The notes under the pieces were generated by a model that worked only from the letters and a program-made list of their open reading frames with translations, was not told the origin of the DNA and searched no databases. Positions 42,993-50,299 of a DNA stretch of 50,299 nucleotides are shown here, one piece after another. This DNA is from Alphaproteobacteria bacterium (lineage in GTDB: Bacteria > Pseudomonadota > Alphaproteobacteria > JAJTHO01 > CANGXP01), in contig CANGXP010000008.1 in assembly GCA_947457935.1 (NCBI GenBank), positions 1 to 50,299 of the forward strand, in the 5' to 3' direction. How positions within the stretch are numbered: position 1 is the stretch's first letter; each line of letters starts with the position of its first letter. The translations under genes were made by a program, and so were the position numbers.

Positions 42993-44136
42993 ATGAATAA
43001 AACTAATTTCCCTGTGATTGATATGGGGAACGATGTTTGTCCTGTTCCTTATTACAATTACACAGGTACTAAAGCAGTAAATATAGCATTGCAGGGCGGT
43101 GGGGCGCATGGTGCGTTTGCTTGGGGGGGTTCTGGAACGTCTTTTGGAAGAAGGGACAGTGCATTTTGAGGGAATAAGTGGCACCAGTGCGGGCTCGATG
43201 AACGCAGTTGTGTTAGCTTACGGATTATTGTGTGATGGGGCAGAGGGTGGACGCCAACATTTACATGATTTTTGGAAAGCCATCTCCGATGCGGGACAAA
43301 AAATGGGTATGGGGCAGCGTATGCCGTGGGAAGAATTCTTAGGTTTAGATCCTGAATACTCGCCCACGTACCAATTTTTTAGTAATATCACGCGTTTTTT
43401 ATCGCCGTATCAATTCAATGCTATGGATGTGAACCCCCTACGGGATGTTTTGGTTGATAGAGTTGATTTTGACAGGTTGCAGCAATGCCAGCATACTAAG
43501 CTTTTTATCTCTGCAACGAATGTTCGTTCAGGAAAAGTGCGCGTATTTCATACAGGAGAAGTGACGGCTGATGCAGTGCTTGCATCTGCCTGTCTTCCAC
43601 AGCTTTTTAAAGCGGTGACAATTGACGGTGAGTCTTATTAGGATGGGGGATACATGGGTAACCCCACACTCTATCCGTTCCATTATCACACAAAAAGTGA
43701 TGATTTGTTGATTGTGCATATCAACCCCATAGTGAGGTCAAGTGTTCCCACGTTAGCACATGAGATTAACAATCGTGTGACGGAAATTTCCTTCAATTCC
43801 TCTTTGATTCATGAATTGCGGGCAATTAATTTTGTGCAAAAACTGATTGATGAGGGCTGGATTAAAGAGGAGTATCGCAACCGATTGCGTAGTATAAATA
43901 TACACGCTATTCGTGCAGATACAGTGTTAGCAGATCTTTCAACGGCGACAAAATTTTCTAGTGACTGGACTTTTTTAACCATGCTGCGTGATCGGGGGAG
44001 AGCAGCAGCCGCTGACTGGCTGCAATCATGTAGCCATAATATTGGCAAGAAATCTACTGTTGATCTCCATCAACAGTATTTGCGCAAAGAAACGAATCAA
44101 TCCGTTGCCCCTGAAGTTAAGAAAAAAGCCTCATAA
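42993..44136 (+). pseudogene. Patatin-like phospholipase, frameshift plus amber codon
   Basis: Serine lipase with the patatin Ser-Asp dyad. VNIALQGGGAHGAFAWG (oxyanion loop) begins from the ATG at 42993, but a G7 run at 43123-43129 has one G too many: with G6 it would continue VLERLLEEGTVHFEGISG. GTSAGSMNA carries the nucleophile. A TAG at 43639-43641 stands in ESY-stop-DGGYMGNP, where the family has Trp (TGG to TAG) just before the catalytic Asp. The C-terminal part to 44136 is intact. Patatins in clusters with bdhA and adc are thought to act on PHB or membrane lipids. Two independent lesions make it a pseudogene. Confidence 0.82.
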
Positions 44137-44146
44137 TAGTGCTTTT

Positions 44147-45055
44147 TCAAAGATGCTGATGATTGCCTGATTTTGTCCGCCTATTGCCCCAATACGCCCC
44201 GAAACTCACGAAAATAAGCCCAATAACAATGCTATAAGAGAGCTGTTCGTCCAACAAAGGTACGGCAAGAATGCTCGCAAATGCAGGAACGCATGCCATG
44301 AGCATCCCTAACCGTGAAGGGCCAAGAATACTGATGGTGCGGATGTATAACAGCATTTGAACGCAGGAGACCAGAATACCTTGGTATACAGCGGGTAATA
44401 GAATGTCCTTCAACGGGGCTTGAGCAATATTCTTAGGCAGGAATACAATATACACAGGTAAAAAACATAAGGCGGTTAGAATGGTTAGCCCCGTTGCGGC
44501 TTTCAAGGGCGCAACATTCCATTTCTTCAGCAATACGCTATAAAGACACCACGAAGCAGCCCCTAGCAACAATAATATATCGCCCTGCAACGTAACGCCT
44601 TGTAAGTGTAAGTTCTCAAAACCTAAAAATGAAATGCCGACGGCAATAATAACAAGACCAATACGCCGACGTTTAGAGGGCACTTCCCCCAGCAAAAAAT
44701 ACGCAAACAGCGCGGTCATAAAGGGAATGCTCCCAGGGAGCAGGATAGCGGCATGGCTGACAGGGGAAAACGTAAAGCCCACAAATACAAACAGCGTGTA
44801 AAACAATCCGCCTGAAAGCGTCAGCGCGATGTTCTGCTTGGTAAATAACGGAAAGCGGTGATACAGCCACACGCCTAAGAAAATAATACCTGCCACGGCA
44901 TAGCGAATGGCGATGATGTCATATGGTGTGAGACTGCTTAGCCCGCCAATGCGGGATACCAGCATAAACCCTGTCCAAATAGACATGGCAAAGAAGGCGC
45001 AAATATAACCATGGAGGAGCGAGGGGGATGGGGCAACGGAATTCACAAGGCGCAA
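44147..45055 (-). CDS. DMT-family (EamA) transporter
   Basis: 302 residues with two EamA repeats and ten predicted membrane spans (for example FFAMSIWTGFMLVSRIGGLS, PFMTALFAYFLLGEVPSKRR, GDILLLLGAASWCLYSVLLK, VPLLDEQLSYSIVIGLIFVS). The GE-P-x-KRR loop after span four is typical. Probably a metabolite exporter; substrate unknown. Convergent with the patatin remnant. Confidence 0.85.
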   Translation of the reverse strand: MRLVNSVAPSPSLLHGYICAFFAMSIWTGFMLVSRIGGLSSLTPYDIIAIRYAVAGIIFLGVWLYHRFPLFTKQNIALTLSGGLFYTLFVFVGFTFSPVSHAAILLPGSIPFMTALFAYFLLGEVPSKRRRIGLVIIAVGISFLGFENLHLQGVTLQGDILLLLGAASWCLYSVLLKKWNVAPLKAATGLTILTALCFLPVYIVFLPKNIAQAPLKDILLPAVYQGILVSCVQMLLYIRTISILGPSRLGMLMACVPAFASILAVPLLDEQLSYSIVIGLIFVSFGAYWGNRRTKSGNHQHL

Positions 45056-45089
45056 CTATAAAATAGACGTGGTTGCGGCTGTAAGATTC

Positions 45090-46598
45090 TTAGTTACCCT
45101 GCCGCCGCAAAAATGCAGGGATATTGAGATTTTCTTCTGTTGAATTTCCAGTCGTTTCAAGCGATTTTTGCGCGTTTTGTTCAGGGCGCTGCGGGGTATT
45201 ATTTCCCGTAATCCTGTCAATCAGCGAGGGACGCGTGTGCTTAGGTGCGGTAAAAACAGGCTGTTGCGGTACATCTTGTTCCATAACCGCCACTTCAACG
45301 GGTTGAGCAGGAACAAAAGGCGTAACAGGAGACACACGCGCCGTTGCAGGGATAGACGGTGCATCTGCATGAAGCGCTGGAACATCGTCTACACTATCAT
45401 GCTCGTGCGCCATCGTATCAACAGTGTGTTGTTGCATCACAGGGGCTTGCTGCGGTGTTTGGCGATAGGCTTGCTGTTGCACAGGCTGTTGTTGCTGTTG
45501 TGGTTGACGCAACGTGGGGCGGACGGGAGCACCAAAAGCAGGCATGGTGCGGCGTTGTTGCGGTTGATAAAAACCGTAAGGCGATTGGTTCTGCTGCCCT
45601 TCAGCAGAAAGCGGTTGGCGTTGGATGTTTTCGTTATCAATCCCCGTTGCAACGATAGAGAGGCGCATTTTACCTTCAAGGCTTTGATCAAAAGTCGATC
45701 CGAAAATAATGTTGGCGTTGGGATCAACTTCTTCGCGAATACGGTTAGCGGCTTCGTCAATCTCAAACAGCGTCATGTCATAGCCGCCTGTGATGTTAAT
45801 AAGTACCCCTTTTGCGCCCTTCATGGAGACATCATCGAGGAGCGGGTTAGAAATCGCGGCTTCAGCAGCAGCAACAGCACGGCCTTCGCCTTCGCCTTCG
45901 CCCGTGCCCATCATCGCTTTGCCCATTTCCATCATCACGGTGCGAATATCGGCAAAGTCAAGGTTAATAAGCCCCGGCATGATCATCAGATCGGTAATGC
46001 CGCGCACGCCTGCGTGCAACACGTCATCCGCCATTTTAAAGGCATCGGCAAAGGTGGTTTTTTCATTAGCAATGCGGAACAGGTTTTGGTTAGGGATGAC
46101 AATTAAGGTATCAACAACCTGTTGCAGTTCTTCTAAGCCGCTTTCTGCAAGGCGCATACGGTGTGCCCCTTCAAAATGGAAGGGCTTTGTAACTACACCC
46201 ACAGTGAGGATACCTGCCTCGCGTGCTGCACGGGCAATAACGGGGGCTGCCCCTGTGCCTGTGCCGCCGCCCATCCCTGCTGTAACAAACACCATGTTGC
46301 TACCGTGCAGGTGGTTCATAATTTCTTCTAACGCTTCTTCTGCGGCCGCTCTCCCGATTTCAGGGCGTGATCCTGCGCCCAACCCACGGGTGATGTTCGT
46401 GCCGAGTTGAATACGATTTTGGCAAAGTGCTTGGTTGAGCGCTTGCGAATCGGTATTGGCAATAACAAATTCAACGCCTTCCAGATTGGCGCGAATCATA
46501 TTGTTCACGGCATTCCCACCAGCACCCCCTGTGCCCACAACGGTGATGCGGGGTTTTAGTTCAAACTCACTGGGCGGGACGCTGATGTTTATTGCCAT
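45090..46598 (-). CDS. ftsZ: Cell division GTPase FtsZ
   Basis: 502 residues. The tubulin-like GTPase shows [14 protein letters not shown], the signature [15 protein letters not shown] and the T7 loop region [21 protein letters not shown] long linker rich in Gln/Pro (about 325-470) leads to the terminal peptide ([11 protein letters not shown]) that binds FtsA and other partners. Linker length is typical of alphaproteobacteria. AGGAGT precedes the ATG. Last gene of ddl-ftsQ-ftsA-ftsZ; lpxC, usually next, lies at 13.2-14.1 kb instead. Confidence 0.97.
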   Translation of the reverse strand: MAINISVPPSEFELKPRITVVGTGGAGGNAVNNMIRANLEGVEFVIANTDSQALNQALCQNRIQLGTNITRGLGAGSRPEIGRAAAEEALEEIMNHLHGSNMVFVTAGMGGGTGTGAAPVIARAAREAGILTVGVVTKPFHFEGAHRMRLAESGLEELQQVVDTLIVIPNQNLFRIANEKTTFADAFKMADDVLHAGVRGITDLMIMPGLINLDFADIRTVMMEMGKAMMGTGEGEGEGRAVAAAEAAISNPLLDDVSMKGAKGVLINITGGYDMTLFEIDEAANRIREEVDPNANIIFGSTFDQSLEGKMRLSIVATGIDNENIQRQPLSAEGQQNQSPYGFYQPQQRRTMPAFGAPVRPTLRQPQQQQQPVQQQAYRQTPQQAPVMQQHTVDTMAHEHDSVDDVPALHADAPSIPATARVSPVTPFVPAQPVEVAVMEQDVPQQPVFTAPKHTRPSLIDRITGNNTPQRPEQNAQKSLETTGNSTEENLNIPAFLRRQGN

Positions 46599-46659
46599 AA
46601 TGGTATACTCCTGAAAAATTCTTTACAATAGTTGCATGGAAAACAACAAATCTCAAGCC

Positions 46660-47904
46660 TCAAAAATTGTCTTTAACCCAATTTACGGTATTGCGCCACC
46701 AACTATCGCCGTCTTTGCGCAAATAATAATCATATGCAGGAATCCATGCGAGCGGAAGCTGGCTATACCGAAGCAATCCTGCCGTTGTGGCAAACACGGG
46801 AGACTGGTAATCTAGGGGAAGGTTGCCCAAAAAATCATTCGGTTTGGCAAGGCGAATTTTATTACCCAAAAAAGGCATCGCAATATCCCGCAAGGCAGGC
46901 AAAAGGCTGCTACCGCCTGTTAGCACGATTGTATACTCATTCGGCATCTGCATCCCAATTTTTTCAAGGTGTTTGCGTAACATCTCAAAAATTTCTTCTA
47001 CGCGCGGTTGAATAATACGGGCGATTTGCCCTTTAGGAATCGTGTGCATCACCACTTGATCAAGCTCGCCCATCACGGGCACATCAACAAGTTCTTTGTT
47101 GGTGACGGCACGCGCCGAGGCAGAGCCATGCAATGTTTTTATTCTTTCTGCGTCGTGACTGCTGGTGGACAAGCCCTGTGCAAGATCTTGGGTAATGTGC
47201 GCCCCGCCAAGGGGAAGCATACTGATATGCTGCACTCTGCCGCCATGAAAAATCGCAAGAGACGTTGAGTGGCTGCCTAAATCAATCAGCACACTGCCGC
47301 GTTGCATTTCATCCTCTGTTAAGCACGCAAGGGCAGAGGCGTAAGGAGCGGCAACAAACGCTTTTACAGTGATATGACAGCGTTTTACACAAAGCCCTAA
47401 TGTCCGTACAATCGCGGATTCTGCCGTTGCGATATGCACAAGGGCGGAAAGCTGTTGTCCATACATCCCGCGCGGATCTTCAATATCAGGTGTGGTATCC
47501 AGTTGGTATCCTAAGGGGATTTTATGAATAATCGTGCGGTTTTCGCGCCGTTGTGGTTTTGCGATGCTTAAAAGTTTCCGAATATCCCCGCCAACAATTT
47601 CCGTTCCGCCAATGTTGAGCGTTACCGCATGTGTTTCAGACGAGGGATCGCCCCCACACAGGCTAACATAGGCGTTCTCTACCCGAATGCCCGCTTCTTC
47701 TTCCGCCATTTGCACCGCACTGGCAATAGCGTGTTCGGCTGCTTCCATGTCAACAATACGACCGCTTTTAATGCCGCCCGCGCTGCAATAGCCTACCCCT
47801 AAAATTTCCAGCATCCCCGCAGCCGTAGACTCTGCAATAAAACAGCAGATTTTTGAGCCTCCAATATCGAGGGCGGCAATGATGTTACTTTTTTGTTTTG
47901 CCAT
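46660..47904 (-). CDS. ftsA: Cell division protein FtsA
   Basis: 414 residues from the ATG at 47904 (MAKQKSNIIAALDIGGSKIC). Actin-like fold with phosphate loops ALDIGGSK and SVLIDLGSHSTSLAIF, the adenosine motif IVLTGGSSLLPAL, and a C-terminal amphipathic helix (WWRNTVNWVKDNF) for membrane attachment. It tethers FtsZ to the membrane. An in-frame start ten codons upstream (47934) lies in the repeat-bearing gap and is less likely. Confidence 0.95.
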   Translation of the reverse strand: MAKQKSNIIAALDIGGSKICCFIAESTAAGMLEILGVGYCSAGGIKSGRIVDMEAAEHAIASAVQMAEEEAGIRVENAYVSLCGGDPSSETHAVTLNIGGTEIVGGDIRKLLSIAKPQRRENRTIIHKIPLGYQLDTTPDIEDPRGMYGQQLSALVHIATAESAIVRTLGLCVKRCHITVKAFVAAPYASALACLTEDEMQRGSVLIDLGSHSTSLAIFHGGRVQHISMLPLGGAHITQDLAQGLSTSSHDAERIKTLHGSASARAVTNKELVDVPVMGELDQVVMHTIPKGQIARIIQPRVEEIFEMLRKHLEKIGMQMPNEYTIVLTGGSSLLPALRDIAMPFLGNKIRLAKPNDFLGNLPLDYQSPVFATTAGLLRYSQLPLAWIPAYDYYLRKDGDSWWRNTVNWVKDNF

Positions 47905-47949
47905 GTATTGCCTATTGCATAAAGCTTCGTCCACGGGCTGCGCCGTCTC

Positions 47950-48030
47950 TCTCGGTGCTCATTGACAGTAAAGTCAACTGTGCGCCGTTCGTTAGTCTCG
48001 CCTGCATGGTCAAATCTTTCTGCAATAGCA
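47950..48030 (+). repeat. Dispersed palindromic repeat, copy C
   Basis: CGGTGCTCATTGAC, AAAGTCAACTGTGCG and AGTCTCGCC occur in the ftsQ-ftsA gap, matching the first half of copies A and B. The second half is more diverged. No ORF. Confidence 0.6.
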
Positions 48031-48046
48031 ATACTGTCTACAGAAC

Positions 48047-48895
48047 TTAAGGAATGTTTTGAGATGCAGCGGCACTAGACGTGTCGTCCTTCGGCTTTAC
48101 TATCATACGATCGGCCATGCGTAAATCAATCCGCACGATATTTTTTTGGAGCAAGCCATATTGTTTTTCGGCTTGTTCCAGTGTTTTTAGGGCTTTTAGC
48201 GGGTCATCATCGGGCAGGCGCACTTCCACGCCGTTGCTGAGATAAAGATTCCATCGCCTGTTGCCAATCCACGATGCGGACACAACCGCTTTTCTTACCT
48301 CTGGATACTCTGCAAGTAATGTCATCAGCGTGAGTGCTTGGGCGGGGGCGTTATCCCCCACAACAATCAAAAAGTCTGGAAAGTCTTGTGCGCTGGTTTT
48401 TTCAATTTTTTTTCCCAATTTATCAATGACATAAAAGTTTCCTTGGTTTTGCCAAATGGCGAGAGGAACGCGTTCATTCAGCACAATCCGAATACGGTTG
48501 GGAAATTGGCGTTGCACAAGCACGCTATTCACCCACGGTAGTTCAAGAATCTTGGTATGGGCACTCTCTGTATCAAACTGAAACAGCGAATCGCCAATGT
48601 TTACGTTCAGCGTGCTTAAAATTTCCTCAGCCGAGGTGCGATGCCGCCCTTCGATTTGAATATCCGCAATTGCAAGATTGTGATTCGCGGTAAATGCATA
48701 AAAGCCCGTCTGAAGGCGTGCAATGCCATCATCTTTCAGCAACCACAGCACACAACTAAAAATAATAGAAAAAACAACAAGCCTTTTTAAGAGACGCGGC
48801 GTAAGCCACGCAAGAATATGCCCCTTGCGGCGCGATTTTTTCTTTTTGCGCGCAGGCTTAAGCGGAAAAGGTTTTTGCTGAACGGCTGCTTTCAT
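48047..48895 (-). CDS. ftsQ: Cell division protein FtsQ
   Basis: 282 residues. Short basic cytoplasmic N-terminus (KKKKSRRKGHILAW), one membrane span (LVVFSIIFSCVLWLL), then the POTRA domain (NLAIADIQIEGRHRTSAEEI) and the FtsQ beta domain (RQFPNRIRIVLNERVPLAIW). It recruits FtsB/FtsL to the divisome. Overlaps ddl by 4 bp (ATGA). Confidence 0.93.
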   Translation of the reverse strand: MKAAVQQKPFPLKPARKKKKSRRKGHILAWLTPRLLKRLVVFSIIFSCVLWLLKDDGIARLQTGFYAFTANHNLAIADIQIEGRHRTSAEEILSTLNVNIGDSLFQFDTESAHTKILELPWVNSVLVQRQFPNRIRIVLNERVPLAIWQNQGNFYVIDKLGKKIEKTSAQDFPDFLIVVGDNAPAQALTLMTLLAEYPEVRKAVVSASWIGNRRWNLYLSNGVEVRLPDDDPLKALKTLEQAEKQYGLLQKNIVRIDLRMADRMIVKPKDDTSSAAASQNIP

Positions 48896-49836
48896 TTTGT
48901 GAGTGCGTCTTTCAGCAAGGTTTCAATGAGTTCTAGAAACGAAATCCCCTCATGTTTTGCGCTGGTGGGGGTTAAAGAGAGCGAGGTCATGCCGGGTTGT
49001 GTGTTAATTTCCAGAAAAACAAGCTGTTCGCCTTGTGGCGCATCGGAATTATAGCGAAAATCAGAACGGCTCACACCCTTGCACCCCAACGCATGATGGG
49101 CGCGTAGGGCGAAATCTTGTGCTGTTGCGTAGATTTCTTGGGGGATAGGGGCGGGCAGCGTGAAATCGGCGTGCTGTTTGGCGTCGTATTTAGAGGTGTA
49201 GTCGTAAAAACCCTGTTGCGGGGTAATTTCAATGACAGTAAGTGGGCGGTTGCCCAACACAGGCACGGTGAGCTCGCGCCCTGCAATGTATGCTTCTACA
49301 AGATACACGCGCTGTTGTTGCTGGTTGGAAAGTACGCTGCTGTTATGGTAGCTCTGTTTATTGTGGATGATAAATACATCGACACTCGAGCCTTCGCTCA
49401 CAGGCTTTATCACAAACGGATAGGGCAGTGGGGGATTGTGCAGAATCTCCGTAGGCGTTGCGGTGACAACCACGCTTTTCGCACAATACACGCCGTGTTG
49501 CTGAACAACACCCTTGGTAATCGCTTTATCCATCGCCATGGCAGAGGCAGCAACCCCTGAATGCGTATAGGGCACGCCGAGAATCTCTAAAAATCCTTGA
49601 ATTACGCCATCTTCACCGCCATTGCCATGCAGTGCGTTAAAAATAATATCGGGCTTGGGGGTGAGTGCGGCAAGCAAGGCGGGGGCATCGTGTTCCACAA
49701 TCACATCGCGGGTTTTGTAGCCAGCAGTATTGAGGGCATCCAGAACCGCCTGTCCGCTGATAAGGGACACAGGGCGTTCGGCAGACCAGCCCCCGCGCAA
49801 TACAGCGATTTCTTTGCGTTTTAAATCCAAGACCAT
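48892..49836 (-). CDS. ddl: D-alanine--D-alanine ligase
   Basis: 314-residue ATP-grasp enzyme making D-Ala-D-Ala for peptidoglycan. Motifs: LRGGWSAERPVSL, FNALHGNGGEDGVIQG, PYTHSGVAASAMAMDK, PFVIKPVSEGSSVDV, and the metal site VFLEINTQPGMTSLSL. The residue pattern favours a D-Ala rather than D-Lac product. First gene of the ddl-ftsQ-ftsA-ftsZ unit in this window; murB/murC, which often precede it, are not here. Confidence 0.95.
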   Translation of the reverse strand: MVLDLKRKEIAVLRGGWSAERPVSLISGQAVLDALNTAGYKTRDVIVEHDAPALLAALTPKPDIIFNALHGNGGEDGVIQGFLEILGVPYTHSGVAASAMAMDKAITKGVVQQHGVYCAKSVVVTATPTEILHNPPLPYPFVIKPVSEGSSVDVFIIHNKQSYHNSSVLSNQQQQRVYLVEAYIAGRELTVPVLGNRPLTVIEITPQQGFYDYTSKYDAKQHADFTLPAPIPQEIYATAQDFALRAHHALGCKGVSRSDFRYNSDAPQGEQLVFLEINTQPGMTSLSLTPTSAKHEGISFLELIETLLKDALTK

Positions 49837-49874
49837 ACAAGATGTTTCTAATAAAAGATAATATTATTTATTTG

Positions 49875-49916
49875 TTGACGTAATTTTCTAGGTGCTATAG
49901 TGCTTTTACTATAGCA
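49875..49916 (+). promoter_or_regulatory. Extended -10 promoter with an overlapping inverted repeat
   Basis: TGCTATAGT (49893-49901) is an extended -10 box, with TTGACG at 49875-49880 as a close -35 (15-bp spacer). The perfect inverted repeat TGCTATAGT-gctttt-ACTATAGCA (49893-49916) overlaps the -10 and the start point. It could be an operator or a 5' hairpin. Confidence 0.55.
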
Positions 49917-49935
49917 AGAACAGGAAGTCAAAACT

Positions 49936-50166
49936 ATGCAAGAAGAAGGCATCCATATTCGGAGTGCGCTTGTAGATACGAGTGTGCAAGGTCTTGTTGC
50001 AGATGTGCGTGCAGCTGTAGCGAAAATCCACAAAGAACAAAGTATAATTACCATAGGTGGAAAGCAAATACCACGATGGATGAATTATATTGAAGGAGAT
50101 GTCGCTCTTGTGGATGAGCCCGAAGGTAATATTTATAGCAGCGCATATGTTGAGACCCTCGCATAA
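49936..50166 (+). CDS. Small hypothetical protein, 76 residues
   Basis: Starts MQEEGIHIRSALVDTSVQGL; AGGAAG lies about nine bases before the ATG. Contains SIITIGGKQIPRWMNYIEGD and no signal or membrane segment. Its own promoter and inverted repeat upstream support it as an expressed gene. Divergent from ddl. Not recognised. Confidence 0.55.
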   Translation: MQEEGIHIRSALVDTSVQGLVADVRAAVAKIHKEQSIITIGGKQIPRWMNYIEGDVALVDEPEGNIYSSAYVETLA

Positions 50167-50299
50167 CTTTTGCAAGCATGCCATAAGGATGTATGCAAAA
50201 ATCATTCAGCACGCAACCCGCCCTTTTCATCAGCAACGAGATATACAATCACCGAGCCTTACGGGGGCTTGATGGTGCGGAGGCGGTACTGGACTGGCT
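50167..50299. other. End of window, no gene seen
   Basis: Searched by eye for an ORF start, a tRNA-like TTCRANTC loop and repeats; none can be supported. The repeated TGCAAGCATGCCATAAGGA-like text contains GCATAC/GTATGC-type complementarity but no clear terminator. Confidence 0.4.

Noticed and set aside
50167-50299. A partial tRNA at the window end.
   Set aside because: No T-loop motif or CCA-end stem could be found in either strand.

Overview
The window looks like the chromosome of an alphaproteobacterium of moderate GC. The evidence is gene content and gene order: ddl-ftsQ-ftsA-ftsZ, prfA-prmC-DUF4167-clpB, tkt-gap divergent from a DUF4164/zapA pair, comF next to an NDUFAF5/BioC-like methyltransferase, a nitronate-monooxygenase next to ptsP, and a short alphaproteobacterial-type flagellin. 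A perfect sigma-54 site upstream of the flagellin gene points to a motile cell. I cannot name the genus from sequence alone.

Layout. 0-4.3 kb: a ParD antitoxin, a frameshifted ParE toxin whose reading frame runs into a flavin oxidoreductase, then ptsP. 4.5-5.6 kb: glutaredoxin and a pteridine-reductase-like SDR. 5.7-11.5 kb: an accessory stretch with several unrecognised small secreted or membrane proteins, duplicated gene heads, a C10 tract at an ORF junction, an RTX protein with a T4-lysozyme-like N-terminus, then about 600 bp of palindromic and tandem repeats. 11.6-20.3 kb (mostly minus strand): comF, methyltransferase (plus), lpxC, a helical-repeat protein, an M23 peptidase, gap, tkt. 20.5-26.4 kb: DUF4164, zapA, and a BatA/DUF4159 membrane pair. 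26.7-34 kb: ubiA with an embedded repeat, a Ppx/GppA phosphatase, flagellin, ispG, a DUF2059-type lipoprotein, hisS. 34-40.3 kb: prfA, prmC, a DUF4167 protein, clpB. 40.4-44.1 kb: a DMT transporter and a ketone-body/PHB cluster (bdhA, adc, patatin) in which all three genes are broken. 44.1-49.8 kb (minus): a second DMT transporter and ftsZ, ftsA, ftsQ, ddl.

The core genes cover envelope building and division (lpxC, M23, ddl, ftsQAZ, zapA), translation (hisS, prfA, prmC), central carbon metabolism (gap, tkt), isoprenoid/quinone synthesis (ispG, ubiA), protein quality control (clpB), and nitrogen-type PTS signalling (ptsP).

The most interesting signals lie outside ordinary genes. (1) A roughly 147-nt element occurs twice, upstream of clpB and upstream of the M23 peptidase. 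It has long complementary arms that differ between copies with at least one compensatory change, and a nearly invariant core. It looks like an undescribed structured leader RNA or a MITE with a structured transcript. (2) A dispersed palindromic repeat family lies in intergenic gaps, and one copy sits in frame inside ubiA, much like Rickettsia palindromic elements. (3) The bdhA-adc-patatin cluster carries two Trp-to-stop changes and two homopolymer frameshifts. (4) The 5.7-11 kb stretch may be an antibacterial muramidase locus with candidate immunity proteins.
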